Below, piece by piece: positions 1-7,114 of a stretch of DNA of 10,330 bases. Where the stretch lies: assembly GCA_049694275.1 (NCBI GenBank), contig JBAVQS010000247.1:1-10330 (forward strand). Direction: 5' to 3'. The position numbers and the translations under genes are program-made. Position 1 is the stretch's first letter, and each line of letters opens with the position of its first letter. The stretch comes from JBAVQS01 sp049694275 (GTDB taxonomy: Bacteria > Chloroflexota > Anaerolineae > UBA4142 > SHND01). Under the pieces are notes generated by a model. That model searched no databases and had not been told where the DNA came from. It saw only the letters and a list, made by a program, of their open reading frames with translations.

Positions 1-40
1 GCAACAGTACCCGCGCAGCATACAGTCGTTCGGTTTTCAT
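1..40 (-). CDS. 5' end of an unidentified gene, cut by the window edge
   Basis: The minus strand has a textbook ribosome binding site, AAGGAGG (53-47), six bases ahead of an ATG at 40-38. The frame stays open to the window edge and reads MKTERLYAARVLL. Thirteen residues are too few to assign a family. The basic start followed by a hydrophobic stretch could be the beginning of a signal peptide or of an ordinary helix. The gene lies downstream of a minus-strand promoter (260-289), but an intrinsic terminator (150-194) stands between the two. Its expression may therefore depend on readthrough, or on a promoter closer to the gene that I could not recognise. Confidence 0.6.
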   Translation of the reverse strand, partial: MKTERLYAARVLL

Positions 41-149
41 TTCTCGCCTCCTTGGGAGAAAACCAAATTGCAACCCTATTGTCTCGACGCTTTTAACTAG
101 GTGCCTGCCCGGCCCCGCGTTTGTCGCCTGCACTAAAGAAAACCGCAAT

Positions 150-194
150 AAAAAGGCCGACCCCACGCTCCGAGGAATGGAGTGGGTTCGGCCT
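150..194 (-). terminator. Intrinsic terminator ahead of the left-edge gene
   Basis: Read on the minus strand, a long hairpin is followed directly by T5-A-TT. The arm at 194-188 (AGGCCGA) pairs with 160-154, the GTGGG/CCCAC block at 186-182 pairs with 166-162, and three further pairs close a 7-base loop at 178-172. There is one C-T mismatch and a two-base bulge. No T-run follows the hairpin on the plus strand, so it acts on minus-strand transcription only. It sits downstream of a promoter and upstream of a start codon, a layout typical of attenuators and of small-RNA ends. Confidence 0.75.
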
Positions 195-253
195 GTCAGG
201 ACCTTTCGATGCGCCTATTGCCGGGACACATCATGAATAGAACTTACTGTTCC
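150..253 (-). ncRNA. Candidate leader RNA or small RNA of about 100 nt
   Basis: From the predicted start near 253 to the T-run at 153-150, the minus strand would give a transcript of about 100 nt. It could fold into a short GAAC/GTTC hairpin, a stem made of GATG (near 233-230) and CATC (near 211-208), and a hairpin at 203-190 (GGTCCTGACAGGCC). The last one shares bases 194-190 with the terminator's first arm, so the two cannot form together, as expected of an anti-terminator. A 12-codon reading frame (234-196, MMCPGNRRIERS) ends inside that hairpin but has no convincing ribosome binding site. I do not recognise a known riboswitch, T-box or SRP core. Whether it acts in cis on the left-edge gene or as a free RNA cannot be decided here. 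Confidence 0.4.
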
Positions 254-259
254 AAAGTC

Positions 260-289
260 AGTATATACCCGAACCCGTACGAGTGTCAA
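260..289 (-). promoter_or_regulatory. Sigma70-type promoter, minus strand
   Basis: On the minus strand a perfect -35 box TTGACA (289-284) is followed after 18 bases by TATACT (265-260). Transcription would start near 253 and run left into the hairpin region and the left-edge gene. This is one of the best promoter matches in the window. Confidence 0.65.
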
Positions 290-332
290 TCCCCTCACCA
301 AAGGCGCGGTGCGCGGTCCCCTATGGGTGGGA

Positions 333-361
333 TTGATTTACACCGCTGTCTAGAGTAAACT
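333..361 (+). promoter_or_regulatory. Candidate promoter of the PQQ lipoprotein gene
   Basis: TTGATT (333-338), a 17-base spacer and TAAACT (356-361) form a moderate sigma70-like match. It would place the transcript start near 368, leaving about 40 bases of leader before the ATG at 408. It is back to back with the minus-strand promoter at 260-289. Confidence 0.4.
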
Positions 362-407
362 CTTTTCAAATGAAAACTCGACCGCTGGTTGGTTCCGTAT
401 CCTCTCT

Positions 408-1913
408 ATGAAAATCTCTATTCTTGCTCATCGCATTCTTTCCATTGCTGTGCGCGCCGCCGCGCCAATATGGGCTGCCCTGTTGCTGCTCGTGGTCGCT
501 GGATGCAGTAACAGCGCACCGCCGGCAAACAATCCGACGCCTGCGCCAGGCCCGGCCTTGACGCCAATCCTCGCAACCGTTTTGCCAGCGACCCCGGCGC
601 CCGGCTTGCCCACGCCGGCCGCGACCACTCTGACCGTCGCTCCCGCCACGCCGGCGCCGACCGGCGGCAACCCGGTTGACTGGCCCACCTATCACGGCGA
701 CCTGCGGCGCACCGGATACGTGGCGAACATGCCCGACCCCAGGCAGCTCAAGACGGCATGGAACGTACCCCTCGACGGCGCGGTGTATGCTCAGCCGCTG
801 GTCATAGGAGGGCATATGGTGGCGGTAACCGAGGGAGATTCGCTCTATTCCCTGAATGCGGCGACCGGGCAGACCGAATGGCGCACGAATATCGGCCAGC
901 CTGTGCCGCGTTCGTCGCTCCCCTGCGGAAACATCGATCCGCTGGGGATTACGGGCACGTCCGTCTATGATCCGGCCAGCGGGCTGGTTTTTGCCGTGGC
1001 CGAGGTGAGCGGCCCGGCGCACGTGCTGGTCGGGCTCGACCTCAAGACGGGTGCGGTGCGCGTGCGGCGGTCGGTGGACCCTCAGGGGATGAATCCGCTG
1101 GCGCATCAACAACGCGCGGGGCTGACCCTGTGGCAGGGGTACGTCTATATTGCTTTCGGCGGATTGTATGGCGATTGCGGCGACTATCACGGCTGGGTGG
1201 TTGCCTCCCGGACGGATGGCACGGGCGCGCTCCTTTCCTATCAGGTTCCAACCGGGCGCGAAGGGGGAATTTGGGCCGCCGCCGGTCCCACAATCGACGC
1301 GAGCGGCAATCTGTATGTGTCGGTCGGAAATGGGTCAGAGGTCGCCGGCAACTGGGACAAGAGCGATTCGGTGCTGCGGTTCTTGCCCTCGCTCCAATTG
1401 CAAGACGGCTTTGCGCCTGACCAGTGGCGGCAGGATAATCTCGCCGATGCGGACCTCGGCTCGCTGTCGCCGGCCCTCCTGCCGAATCGGCTCATTTTCA
1501 TCGCGGGCAAGGCGGGGATTGCGTACCTGCTGCATGCCGACGCGCTGGGGGGGATCGGCGGCCAGGTCCAGGCCACATCGCTCTGCCACGCTTACGGAGG
1601 CGCCGCCGTGGTTGGGTCCATGCTGTTCGTCCCTTGCAATGAAGGGGTGCAACAGGTGCAGATCAGCGCCGGTCCAAGCCTGTCACCCGGATGGCGGGCA
1701 TCAGGTGTCCCCGGCTCGCCCGTCGTCGGCGGGCACACGGTGTACAGTCTCGACCGGGGCGGGACGCTCCACGCGCTTGATATCAATACGGGCAAGGACC
1801 GTGCGACCCTCCCCGTTGGCGCGACCACGCGTTTCGCGACGCCGGCGCTCTATGGCAATCAGATCTTCGTCGGGACTATGGCCGGGGTTGTCGCCGTCAC
1901 TTTGACGCAGTAA
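408..1913 (+). CDS. PQQ-like beta-propeller lipoprotein
   Basis: This 501-aa protein is probably exported and lipid-anchored. Residues 1-32 form a signal peptide with a hydrophobic core (21-30) and a lipobox V30-A-G-C33, so Cys33 would carry the lipid. A low-complexity Pro/Thr/Ala linker (about 37-88) spaces the globular part from the membrane. From about residue 91 (DWPTYHGDLRRTGY) the chain matches PQQ-binding-like beta-propellers. Blade signatures of the type LYxLNAATGxxxW recur near 146-160 (LYSLNAATGQTEWR), 207-221 (LVGLDLKTGAVRV) and 454-468 (LHALDINTGKDR). Such propellers serve as quinoprotein dehydrogenase scaffolds or as binding/assembly domains. I see no clear dehydrogenase catalytic set, so a binding role is as likely as an enzyme. 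No Shine-Dalgarno sequence precedes the ATG, which is taken because the signal peptide starts cleanly there. No terminator follows before msrB. Confidence 0.85.
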   Translation: MKISILAHRILSIAVRAAAPIWAALLLLVVAGCSNSAPPANNPTPAPGPALTPILATVLPATPAPGLPTPAATTLTVAPATPAPTGGNPVDWPTYHGDLRRTGYVANMPDPRQLKTAWNVPLDGAVYAQPLVIGGHMVAVTEGDSLYSLNAATGQTEWRTNIGQPVPRSSLPCGNIDPLGITGTSVYDPASGLVFAVAEVSGPAHVLVGLDLKTGAVRVRRSVDPQGMNPLAHQQRAGLTLWQGYVYIAFGGLYGDCGDYHGWVVASRTDGTGALLSYQVPTGREGGIWAAAGPTIDASGNLYVSVGNGSEVAGNWDKSDSVLRFLPSLQLQDGFAPDQWRQDNLADADLGSLSPALLPNRLIFIAGKAGIAYLLHADALGGIGGQVQATSLCHAYGGAAVVGSMLFVPCNEGVQQVQISAGPSLSPGWRASGVPGSPVVGGHTVYSLDRGGTLHALDINTGKDRATLPVGATTRFATPALYGNQIFVGTMAGVVAVTLTQ

Positions 1914-2023
1914 AGCCGGTCCATGACTTGCTCTCGCAAAGGGAACACGCGTGTAATGTCCGGGCCGTCAACGAGACAAATAGATAGAGTGGATTCTACG
2001 ATAAATCGGGAGGCATACAGCAA

Positions 2024-2386
2024 ATGGAATGGAATAAACTGACACCGGCAGAGGAGCGCGTGATTGTTCGCAAGGGGACGGAATATGCGTTCACCGGCGA
2101 GTATGACAAATTTTTCCAGGAAGGGACGTATGTGTGCCGGCGGTGCAACACGCCGCTCTATACGTCGGACCGCAAATTCAACTCGGGCTGCGGCTGGCCG
2201 GCTTTTGATCAGGAAATCGCCGGCGCGGTCAAGCGCTTGCCCGACCCGGATGGCCGCCGCATCGAGATCGAGTGCGCCGCCTGTGGCGCGCACCTGGGGC
2301 ATGTGTTCGAGGGGGAGCGATTTACCGAGACGAATTCCCGCCACTGCGTCAATTCGATCTCGCTAAAGTTTATCCCCAAGCCATAA
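2024..2386 (+). CDS. msrB: Peptide-methionine (R)-S-oxide reductase MsrB
   Basis: The 120-aa product is a full-length single-domain MsrB, a cytoplasmic enzyme that reduces the R-epimer of methionine sulfoxide in proteins. The structural zinc site is visible as two CxxC pairs, Cys38/Cys41 and Cys84/Cys87. The catalytic cysteine is Cys108 in RHCVNS, and Cys56 in the GCGWPAF block is the likely resolving cysteine regenerated by thioredoxin. The GHVF motif (92-95) is also conserved. The family more often has RYCxNS, so His107 is a mild variation. The start follows GGGAGG (2008-2013) with a 10-base spacer. An intrinsic terminator follows 44 bases after the stop, so the gene is the last of its transcript. 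No MsrA is present nearby. Confidence 0.96.
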   Translation: MEWNKLTPAEERVIVRKGTEYAFTGEYDKFFQEGTYVCRRCNTPLYTSDRKFNSGCGWPAFDQEIAGAVKRLPDPDGRRIEIECAACGAHLGHVFEGERFTETNSRHCVNSISLKFIPKP

Positions 2387-2430
2387 TCGGATGGGCCGGC
2401 CAATCGGTCGCCCGCATCGTTTTCAATCGC

Positions 2431-2466
2431 AAGCCCTGTACGATATGCAACGTGCAGGGCTTTTTT
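2431..2466 (+). terminator. Intrinsic terminator after msrB
   Basis: GCCCTGTACG (2433-2442) pairs with CGTGCAGGGC (2451-2460) with one G-U pair and an 8-base loop. The stem is followed by six T residues (2461-2466). AA at 2431-2432 can extend the stem into the T-run. It is plus-strand only and insulates msrB from the oxidoreductase gene. Confidence 0.9.
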
Positions 2467-2529
2467 GACTGAATTTAGCGCCTTTCACAATGCGCCAGCG
2501 CTGTGTTGTGTTGTCGCGCAGTGGGGGAC

Positions 2530-2558
2530 TTGATTATCGCGGGCGAGGCGATTATACT
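2530..2558 (+). promoter_or_regulatory. Promoter of the molybdopterin oxidoreductase gene
   Basis: TTGATT (2530-2535), a 17-base spacer and TATACT (2553-2558) form a good sigma70-like promoter with a predicted start near 2565. It lies inside the upstream extension of the reading frame that begins at 2503. This argues that translation starts at 2596, not 2503. Confidence 0.65.
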
Positions 2559-2595
2559 AACCCACATATTTGAGCGGGGAGGCGTTGGAGGGAAA

Positions 2596-4728
2596 ATGAC
2601 AGAGCGCACGGGACAGTGGATGCATTATCGGACTTGCAATCTGTGTGAGGCGATGTGCGGGTTGGAGATTGTTATGAATGGCGAGCAGATCACCGCCATT
2701 CGCGGCGACAAGGCGGACCCGTTCAGCCAGGGGCACATCTGCCCGAAAGCGACCGCCCTGCAGGATGTTTATGCCGACCCCGATCGGCTCAAGATGCCGC
2801 TCCGGCGAACGGCGACCGGTTGGGAGTCGATTGGCTGGGATGAAGCGTTCGACGAGGTGGCCGCGAATCTCAAGCGTATCCAGACGACGCACGGCCCACA
2901 TGCTGTGGCAACCTATCTCGGCAATCCGAACGTTCACAACCTGGGGAGCGCCCTCGTCGGCCCGGTCCTGTTGCGCGCACTCCACACCCCCAATCATTTT
3001 TCCGCCACTTCGGTGGATCAGTTGCCCCATCATGTCGCCGCGCGGCTCATGTTTGGGCATCAACTCGTGCTCCCCATCCCCGATGTGGATCGCACCGATT
3101 ATTTCCTGATCATGGGCGCCAATCCGGCCGCCTCGAATGGGAGCATGATGACGGCGCCGGGGATCGAAAAGCGGCTCAAGGCGATTCGGCAGCGCGGCGG
3201 GCGCGTGGTATTGGTCGATCCGCGGCGCAGTGAAACGGCGGCCCTCGCCGACCGGCACATTCCGATTCGTCCCGCCGCCGATGTCCTCTTGCTCCTCGCA
3301 CTCCTGCGCACCATTCTTGCAGAAGGACTAGCTAACCCCGGACGCCTGGCGGAATTCACCGTTGGGTTGGAGGGGCTCGCAGATCTTGTTTCGCCGTACA
3401 CCCCGGCCGCGGTCAGCCGCGCAACGGGGATTGAGGTGGCGGTGATTGAGCAGTTGGCGCGTGAATTTGCGGCGGCGCCATCCGCGGTCTGCTATGGGCG
3501 CGTCGGGCTATCGACGCAGCCATTCGGCGGGTTGTGCCAGTGGCTCATTAACGTGCTCAATATCATCACGGGGAACCTGGACCGGCCCGGCGGCGCGATG
3601 TTTACGACGCCGGCGCTCGACGTGGTGGATGCGCCGCGGGCGGGCAAGCATGGCCGCTGGCGGAGCCGGGTGCGCGGGTTGCCCGAGTTTGCCGGCGAGC
3701 TCCCCGTCGCGGCGCTGGCGGAGGAGATCACGACGCCGGGGGAAGGGCAGATTCGCGCGCTGGTCACTGTCGCCGGGAACCCGGTGCTCTCGACGCCGAA
3801 TGGCCGGCAGTTGGATGCGGCGCTGGATACGCTCGAATACATGGTCGCGATTGATATTTACCTCAACGAGACGACGCGCCGTGCCAACATCATCCTCCCT
3901 CCGACGACGGGATTGGAAACCGAGCATTATGACCTGTTCTTTCACATGCTGGCGATCCGCAATACGACCAAGTACTCGCCGGCGCTGTATCCGCCATCGC
4001 CCGAGCAGCGACACGACTGGCAGATTTATCGCGCACTGGCGGAGCGGTTGGCGACGCCCGAGCATCCGTATGACGCCCGGCATCCGATGAACCAGATGCC
4101 CCCTGCCGGGCTGCTCGATTTTAGCCTGCGCCGGGGTCCATACGGCAAGGAGGGCCTGACGCTCGACAAACTCAAGGCCGAGCCACACGGTATTGACCTG
4201 GGGCCTTTGCAGCCGCGTCTGCCCGAGCGACTCTTTACAGAGGACGGCAAGATTCACGTCATCCCCGAACCTTACGTGGGGGACCTGGCGCGAGTGCACA
4301 AGGTGTTTTTCGAACAGGAGCAGGGCGTGGGCGATTTCGATCTGGCGCTCATCGGCCGGCGGCACGTGCGCTCGAACAACTCGTGGATGCACAATAGCGA
4401 GCGGCTTGTCAAAGGCAAGGACCGCTGCACCCTGCTGATCCATCCCGACGATGCGGCGGCGCGCCGGCTGGCCGATGGGCAGCGCGTCGCGGTCGAATCG
4501 CGCACGGGGCGGATCGAGCTGGCTGTCGAGTGTGATCCGGGGATAATGCGTGGGGTGGTCAGCATTCCTCACGGCTGGGGGCACGACCGGGCCGGCGTTC
4601 GGCTCGGCGTCGCGCAGCAGCATCCCGGTGTGAGCGTGAACGACCTCACCGATGAGACGCAGGTGGATGCGCTGACGGGCAATGCGGTTCTGAGCAATGT
4701 GCCGGTACGCGTGACTGCGCTGGCATGA
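2596..4728 (+). CDS. Molybdopterin oxidoreductase with [4Fe-4S] cluster
   Basis: This 710-aa protein belongs to the DMSO reductase/formate dehydrogenase superfamily (bis-MGD enzymes). The N-terminal Fe-S domain has Cys14, Cys17, Cys21 and Cys49 (C-x2-C-x3-C-x27-C) followed by Lys51. The cofactor-binding core shows GANPAASNG (174-182) and VDPRRSETA (207-215). The C-terminal dinucleotide-binding domain shows RSNNSWMHN (592-600), IPHGWGH (657-663) and VND (681-683). No Tat or other signal is visible, so the enzyme is cytoplasmic. The segment where many relatives place Cys or SeCys on the metal reads SATSVDQLPHH (136-146), without a cysteine. Substrate is unknown, and no electron-transfer subunit is adjacent. 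The ATG at 2596 has GGAGGG at 2587-2592 (a short 3-base spacer) and lies downstream of the promoter at 2530-2558. The upstream start at 2503 would add 31 unlike residues. Confidence 0.9.
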   Translation: MTERTGQWMHYRTCNLCEAMCGLEIVMNGEQITAIRGDKADPFSQGHICPKATALQDVYADPDRLKMPLRRTATGWESIGWDEAFDEVAANLKRIQTTHGPHAVATYLGNPNVHNLGSALVGPVLLRALHTPNHFSATSVDQLPHHVAARLMFGHQLVLPIPDVDRTDYFLIMGANPAASNGSMMTAPGIEKRLKAIRQRGGRVVLVDPRRSETAALADRHIPIRPAADVLLLLALLRTILAEGLANPGRLAEFTVGLEGLADLVSPYTPAAVSRATGIEVAVIEQLAREFAAAPSAVCYGRVGLSTQPFGGLCQWLINVLNIITGNLDRPGGAMFTTPALDVVDAPRAGKHGRWRSRVRGLPEFAGELPVAALAEEITTPGEGQIRALVTVAGNPVLSTPNGRQLDAALDTLEYMVAIDIYLNETTRRANIILPPTTGLETEHYDLFFHMLAIRNTTKYSPALYPPSPEQRHDWQIYRALAERLATPEHPYDARHPMNQMPPAGLLDFSLRRGPYGKEGLTLDKLKAEPHGIDLGPLQPRLPERLFTEDGKIHVIPEPYVGDLARVHKVFFEQEQGVGDFDLALIGRRHVRSNNSWMHNSERLVKGKDRCTLLIHPDDAAARRLADGQRVAVESRTGRIELAVECDPGIMRGVVSIPHGWGHDRAGVRLGVAQQHPGVSVNDLTDETQVDALTGNAVLSNVPVRVTALA

Positions 4729-4732
4729 GGTT

Positions 4733-5491
4733 TTACGGCGGGGCAAGCAGGTCGATCCCAAACAGGCGCAGGATGAGGAATCGGTTGATTTCGACCGCCA
4801 TCCGGGCGGCGAGGCCAGACCGTAAATCGCGCAGGTTCGTGGCGTGGGGATAGAACTTTTCCAGGTCCGTATCCATGACCCACAAGTTCTCGGCGCCGTC
4901 CGGGCACGTCTCGACGACGATGTTAGAGATCGTCGGCGTCTGCCGAAACCCAACGAACGCGGCGCGGCATTTGCGCTGTCCCTCGCGTCCGAGAAAATCG
5001 AGCGAACGGCCCGCCTGGACGATCATCTCGTGATTGCGCCGGACCACTTCAAAGAATTTGCGCCGGACTGATTCCTGCTCCAAGTCCGGGGGCGTAAGCC
5101 CGGAGAACTTGCCCAGCCGCCGCTGCTTGATGGCATAGGTCCCATCGTGCAGCGGAATCACCTCGGTCGGGGAGATAGCGAATGAGCCGAAAAAGCGCGA
5201 GACGAGCGCGATATCCTCTTGCGCCTCGGCAATGTTGGGAAGGCGCAGCCAGCGCGTGGGAATGAGCACCTTGAGCACCATCGGCCGGGCATCCTCTTGA
5301 TACTCGTAAATCCGATGCTGCAAGCCCGCGCCGAGCAGCTCACCCAGCGCCCTGGCGTCGACTCCTGGCGCGTCCCGCAAGCGCGCGAGGTCCACTTGCC
5401 GCCATGTCGCCGCCTGCGCGGGATCGATAGGACCCAGGTAAAAGATAAATCCCCAGATGGATTTGAATGGCTTGAGCAATGCTTGAATCAT
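4733..5491 (-). CDS. Uncharacterised protein, possibly kinase-like fold
   Basis: A 252-aa protein that I do not recognise as a named family. The N-terminus (1-20) is basic, then hydrophobic (WGFIFYLG), perhaps a membrane-associated helix. A weak resemblance to kinase or aminoglycoside-phosphotransferase folds is visible: LLGAGLQHRIYEY (52-64) could be a glycine-loop strand pair, MVLKVLIP (71-78) carries a candidate ATP lysine Lys74, and LWVMDTDLEKF (203-213) resembles a metal-binding aspartate motif, with Asp207 and Asp209. A normal HRD catalytic loop is not evident, so it may be a pseudokinase or unrelated. The C-terminus (228-250) is amphipathic to hydrophobic. The gene ends 4 bp from the end of the convergent oxidoreductase gene, with no terminator in the gap. 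The start has only a weak AGG upstream. Confidence 0.75.
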   Translation of the reverse strand: MIQALLKPFKSIWGFIFYLGPIDPAQAATWRQVDLARLRDAPGVDARALGELLGAGLQHRIYEYQEDARPMVLKVLIPTRWLRLPNIAEAQEDIALVSRFFGSFAISPTEVIPLHDGTYAIKQRRLGKFSGLTPPDLEQESVRRKFFEVVRRNHEMIVQAGRSLDFLGREGQRKCRAAFVGFRQTPTISNIVVETCPDGAENLWVMDTDLEKFYPHATNLRDLRSGLAARMAVEINRFLILRLFGIDLLAPP

Positions 5492-5506
5492 GCGCCTGTT
5501 CTCGTT

Positions 5507-5535
5507 ATTCTATCCACTATTCGGTTCTTTGCCAG
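5507..5535 (-). promoter_or_regulatory. Candidate promoter of the 252-aa protein gene
   Basis: On the minus strand CTGGCA (5535-5530), a 17-base spacer and TAGAAT (5512-5507) give a moderate sigma70 match. The transcript would begin about 10 bases before the ATG at 5491, a very short leader that agrees with the lack of a strong ribosome binding site. Confidence 0.4.
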
Positions 5536-5655
5536 TTAACCGATGCGCTCAAGATTTCTCTTGTGCTTGCTTCTCACGCTGGTTCTTTGTCGATCATTCG
5601 AAACGCTGAGCTTGATCACGGCCTGTTCATCGGCCCTCCCACCCGCGTCTGCATC

Positions 5656-5684
5656 TTTACACGGCGGCTTATTGATGTTACATT
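5656..5684 (+). promoter_or_regulatory. Candidate promoter of the TPR gene run
   Basis: TTTACA (5656-5661), a 17-base spacer and TACATT (5679-5684) resemble a sigma70 promoter. The -10 box abuts the ATG at 5685, so transcription would begin near 5691, past that ATG. If the promoter is real, the mRNA would be leaderless or nearly so, and translation would start at the second ATG (5694). No Shine-Dalgarno sequence precedes either ATG. Confidence 0.35.
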
Positions 5685-7112
5685 ATGAACAGAATGGATA
5701 GCGCAGTCCTTTCTCTTCACCTGACGGTGCTTGAGGCGCGGGGGCTCGTGCGAGTTGTCGGCGAGGGCCCCGATCGCATTATTCGCTTCAAGCATGCGCT
5801 TGTACGCGAGGCGGGCTATGACTCGATCCTCAATGCCCAGCGCGCTCAACTCCACCGGCGCGTCGCCGACGCCATTCAGTCCCTTTACCCCGAGCGCGAT
5901 CTCAACCTGTCGTTGACCCTGGCGGGTCATTACCTCAACGCGCGGGCTTTTCTCGAATTCGAAGAGGAGCTTTTGCCCCGGTCCCGGCAAATCATCTCGA
6001 GCGGGAGGGGCCAGGCGTTGATCGATCTCATCCAGCGTGTCCCGGCAGAATGGATCCAAACGGGTGAGTTTGATATGGAGACCATGTTGGGCGAGGCGTA
6101 CCAGGCCAGGGGGGACTATGCGCGCGCTCGCGAGCTCTTTAAAGAAGTGCTGGACAACGTCCAGAACAAGACGACTCGTTCCCGGGTCCTGTACGACCTG
6201 GGGGTAACCCTGATGCGTCTCAGCCAGCCGCAGCAAGCGATCGAGTATCACCGGCAGAGTCTGACGCTTGCGCAAGAGATCGGGGACGAGTTGCTGCAGG
6301 CCTGGGCCCTGCGCGGGATTGGAATCGCTTACTGGGTGTCGGCCGACTATGAGCAGGCCGAGCGTTTTTTGGCGCAGAGCCGCGAGCTCAGCGCCAGGGT
6401 CGGGGATACGCTGGGACTGGCCCACTGCCAGCTCGATTTATCGAGCGTCTACCGGGACCGGGGAGAATACCCGCGCGCGATCGACGTCGCACAGGCGGCC
6501 CTGCAGCTCTATCGGGCCAGCGGGCTCGTCGTTCTGGCGGCGAACGCCGAGCAGGTCCTGGGCGCGTGTTATTACTCGGCCGGCGATCTGCAATCCGCCG
6601 CGGCGTGTTACGAACGCGCCACCGCGACCAGTCGCGAGCTGGGCGATCCGATCGGCGAGGCCGTTGGCATTGGCAACCTGGCCGAGCTCTACGATGACCT
6701 GGGCCACCTCGACCGGGCCGGCGATTACTATACGCGGGCCAGTGCGCTCGCCGTACGGCTGCATGATGACTATATTCTTTCCTTTGCGCTCACCGGCTTG
6801 GCGCTCGTCCAACTCAAACAGATGCAGGCGCAGAAGGATGCCGCTGCCGGAGAAAGGGCTCGCGTGAATGCGGAACAGGCGCTGGCCGCGGCGACGCGCC
6901 TGAACTCGAAAGAGCGAATCGGCGCGGCGCATCGGATGCTGGCGCAGATTGAGGTCGCGTGTGGGGATAGAGCGCAGGCGCAGGCGCAGGCAAAGTGCGC
7001 AGTCGAGATGCTCGAACAGGTCGGTCATGCGCTCGAGCTCAAGCGCGCCATGGAGGTGTACGCCGACGCCTTGCGCCCTGGAGATGAAATGGATATCCCT
7101 CAAGGAGGATGA
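5685..7112 (+). CDS. TPR protein; detached C-terminal half of a cyclase-AAA-TPR regulator
   Basis: The 475-aa product starts inside what is normally an internal domain. Residues 8-66 (HLTVLEARGLVRVVG, then FKHALVREAGYDSIL and LHRRVADAI) are the winged-helix tail that follows the AAA/STAND ATPase in large cyclase-ATPase-TPR regulators. From about 70 to 460 the chain is a helical TPR superhelix. Typical repeats include GEAYQARGDYARARELFKEV (136-155), AWALRGIGIAYWVSADYEQA (206-225) and NLAELYDDLGHLDRAGDYY (331-349), and acidic GD turns recur. No signal or membrane segment is visible, so it is cytoplasmic and presumably protein-binding. The matching N-terminal half is encoded at 7662-9401, downstream instead of upstream. 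The stop overlaps the Shine-Dalgarno region of the next gene. The true start is uncertain (5685 or 5694). It may be a truncated relic or a working split subunit; the intact 475-codon frame favours function. Confidence 0.85.
   Translation: MNRMDSAVLSLHLTVLEARGLVRVVGEGPDRIIRFKHALVREAGYDSILNAQRAQLHRRVADAIQSLYPERDLNLSLTLAGHYLNARAFLEFEEELLPRSRQIISSGRGQALIDLIQRVPAEWIQTGEFDMETMLGEAYQARGDYARARELFKEVLDNVQNKTTRSRVLYDLGVTLMRLSQPQQAIEYHRQSLTLAQEIGDELLQAWALRGIGIAYWVSADYEQAERFLAQSRELSARVGDTLGLAHCQLDLSSVYRDRGEYPRAIDVAQAALQLYRASGLVVLAANAEQVLGACYYSAGDLQSAAACYERATATSRELGDPIGEAVGIGNLAELYDDLGHLDRAGDYYTRASALAVRLHDDYILSFALTGLALVQLKQMQAQKDAAAGERARVNAEQALAAATRLNSKERIGAAHRMLAQIEVACGDRAQAQAQAKCAVEMLEQVGHALELKRAMEVYADALRPGDEMDIPQGG
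7102..7108 (+). promoter_or_regulatory. Ribosome binding site that decides the next start
   Basis: AAGGAGG lies within the last codons of the TPR gene. An ATG directly abuts it (7109), while a second in-frame ATG lies six bases away (7115). The normal spacing selects 7115 as the real start and predicts translational coupling to the TPR gene. Confidence 0.8.
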
Positions 7113-7114
7113 CG

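Noticed and set aside
306..330. T-box-like string on the minus strand (GGGGACCGCG)
   Set aside because: It lies upstream of the minus-strand promoter at 260-289, so it would not be transcribed with the terminator; the match to the T-box core is also incomplete.
366..1190. Long minus-strand open frame across the lipoprotein gene
   Set aside because: It is the shadow of a GC-rich coding region: arginine-rich, low complexity, no recognisable domain, while the plus frame has a signal peptide and propeller repeats.
2503..2595. Longer start for the molybdopterin oxidoreductase (31 extra residues)
   Set aside because: A good promoter (2530-2558) lies inside the extension, the extra residues do not resemble the family or a Tat signal, and 2596 has its own GGAGGG.
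2024..4728. msrB and the molybdopterin oxidoreductase as one sulfoxide-reduction operon
   Set aside because: A strong terminator (2431-2466) and a separate promoter (2530-2558) lie between them; the enzyme's substrate is unknown.
3508..4953. 481-codon minus-strand open frame antisense to the oxidoreductase
   Set aside because: The plus-strand frame carries conserved Fe-S and cofactor motifs; the antisense frame is Arg/Pro-rich and overlaps the end of another real gene out of frame.
5492..5684. Hidden remnant of the missing N-terminal half just upstream of the TPR gene
   Set aside because: I found no cyclase or ATPase motif in this stretch in the frames I read, and the TPR frame has a stop at 5673-5675.
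5688..5706. Short resemblance between the start of the TPR gene and the end of the cyclase-ATPase gene (GAAxAAT...ATAGxxCAG)
   Set aside because: Only a few bases with gaps; too short to call a duplication breakpoint without related sequences.
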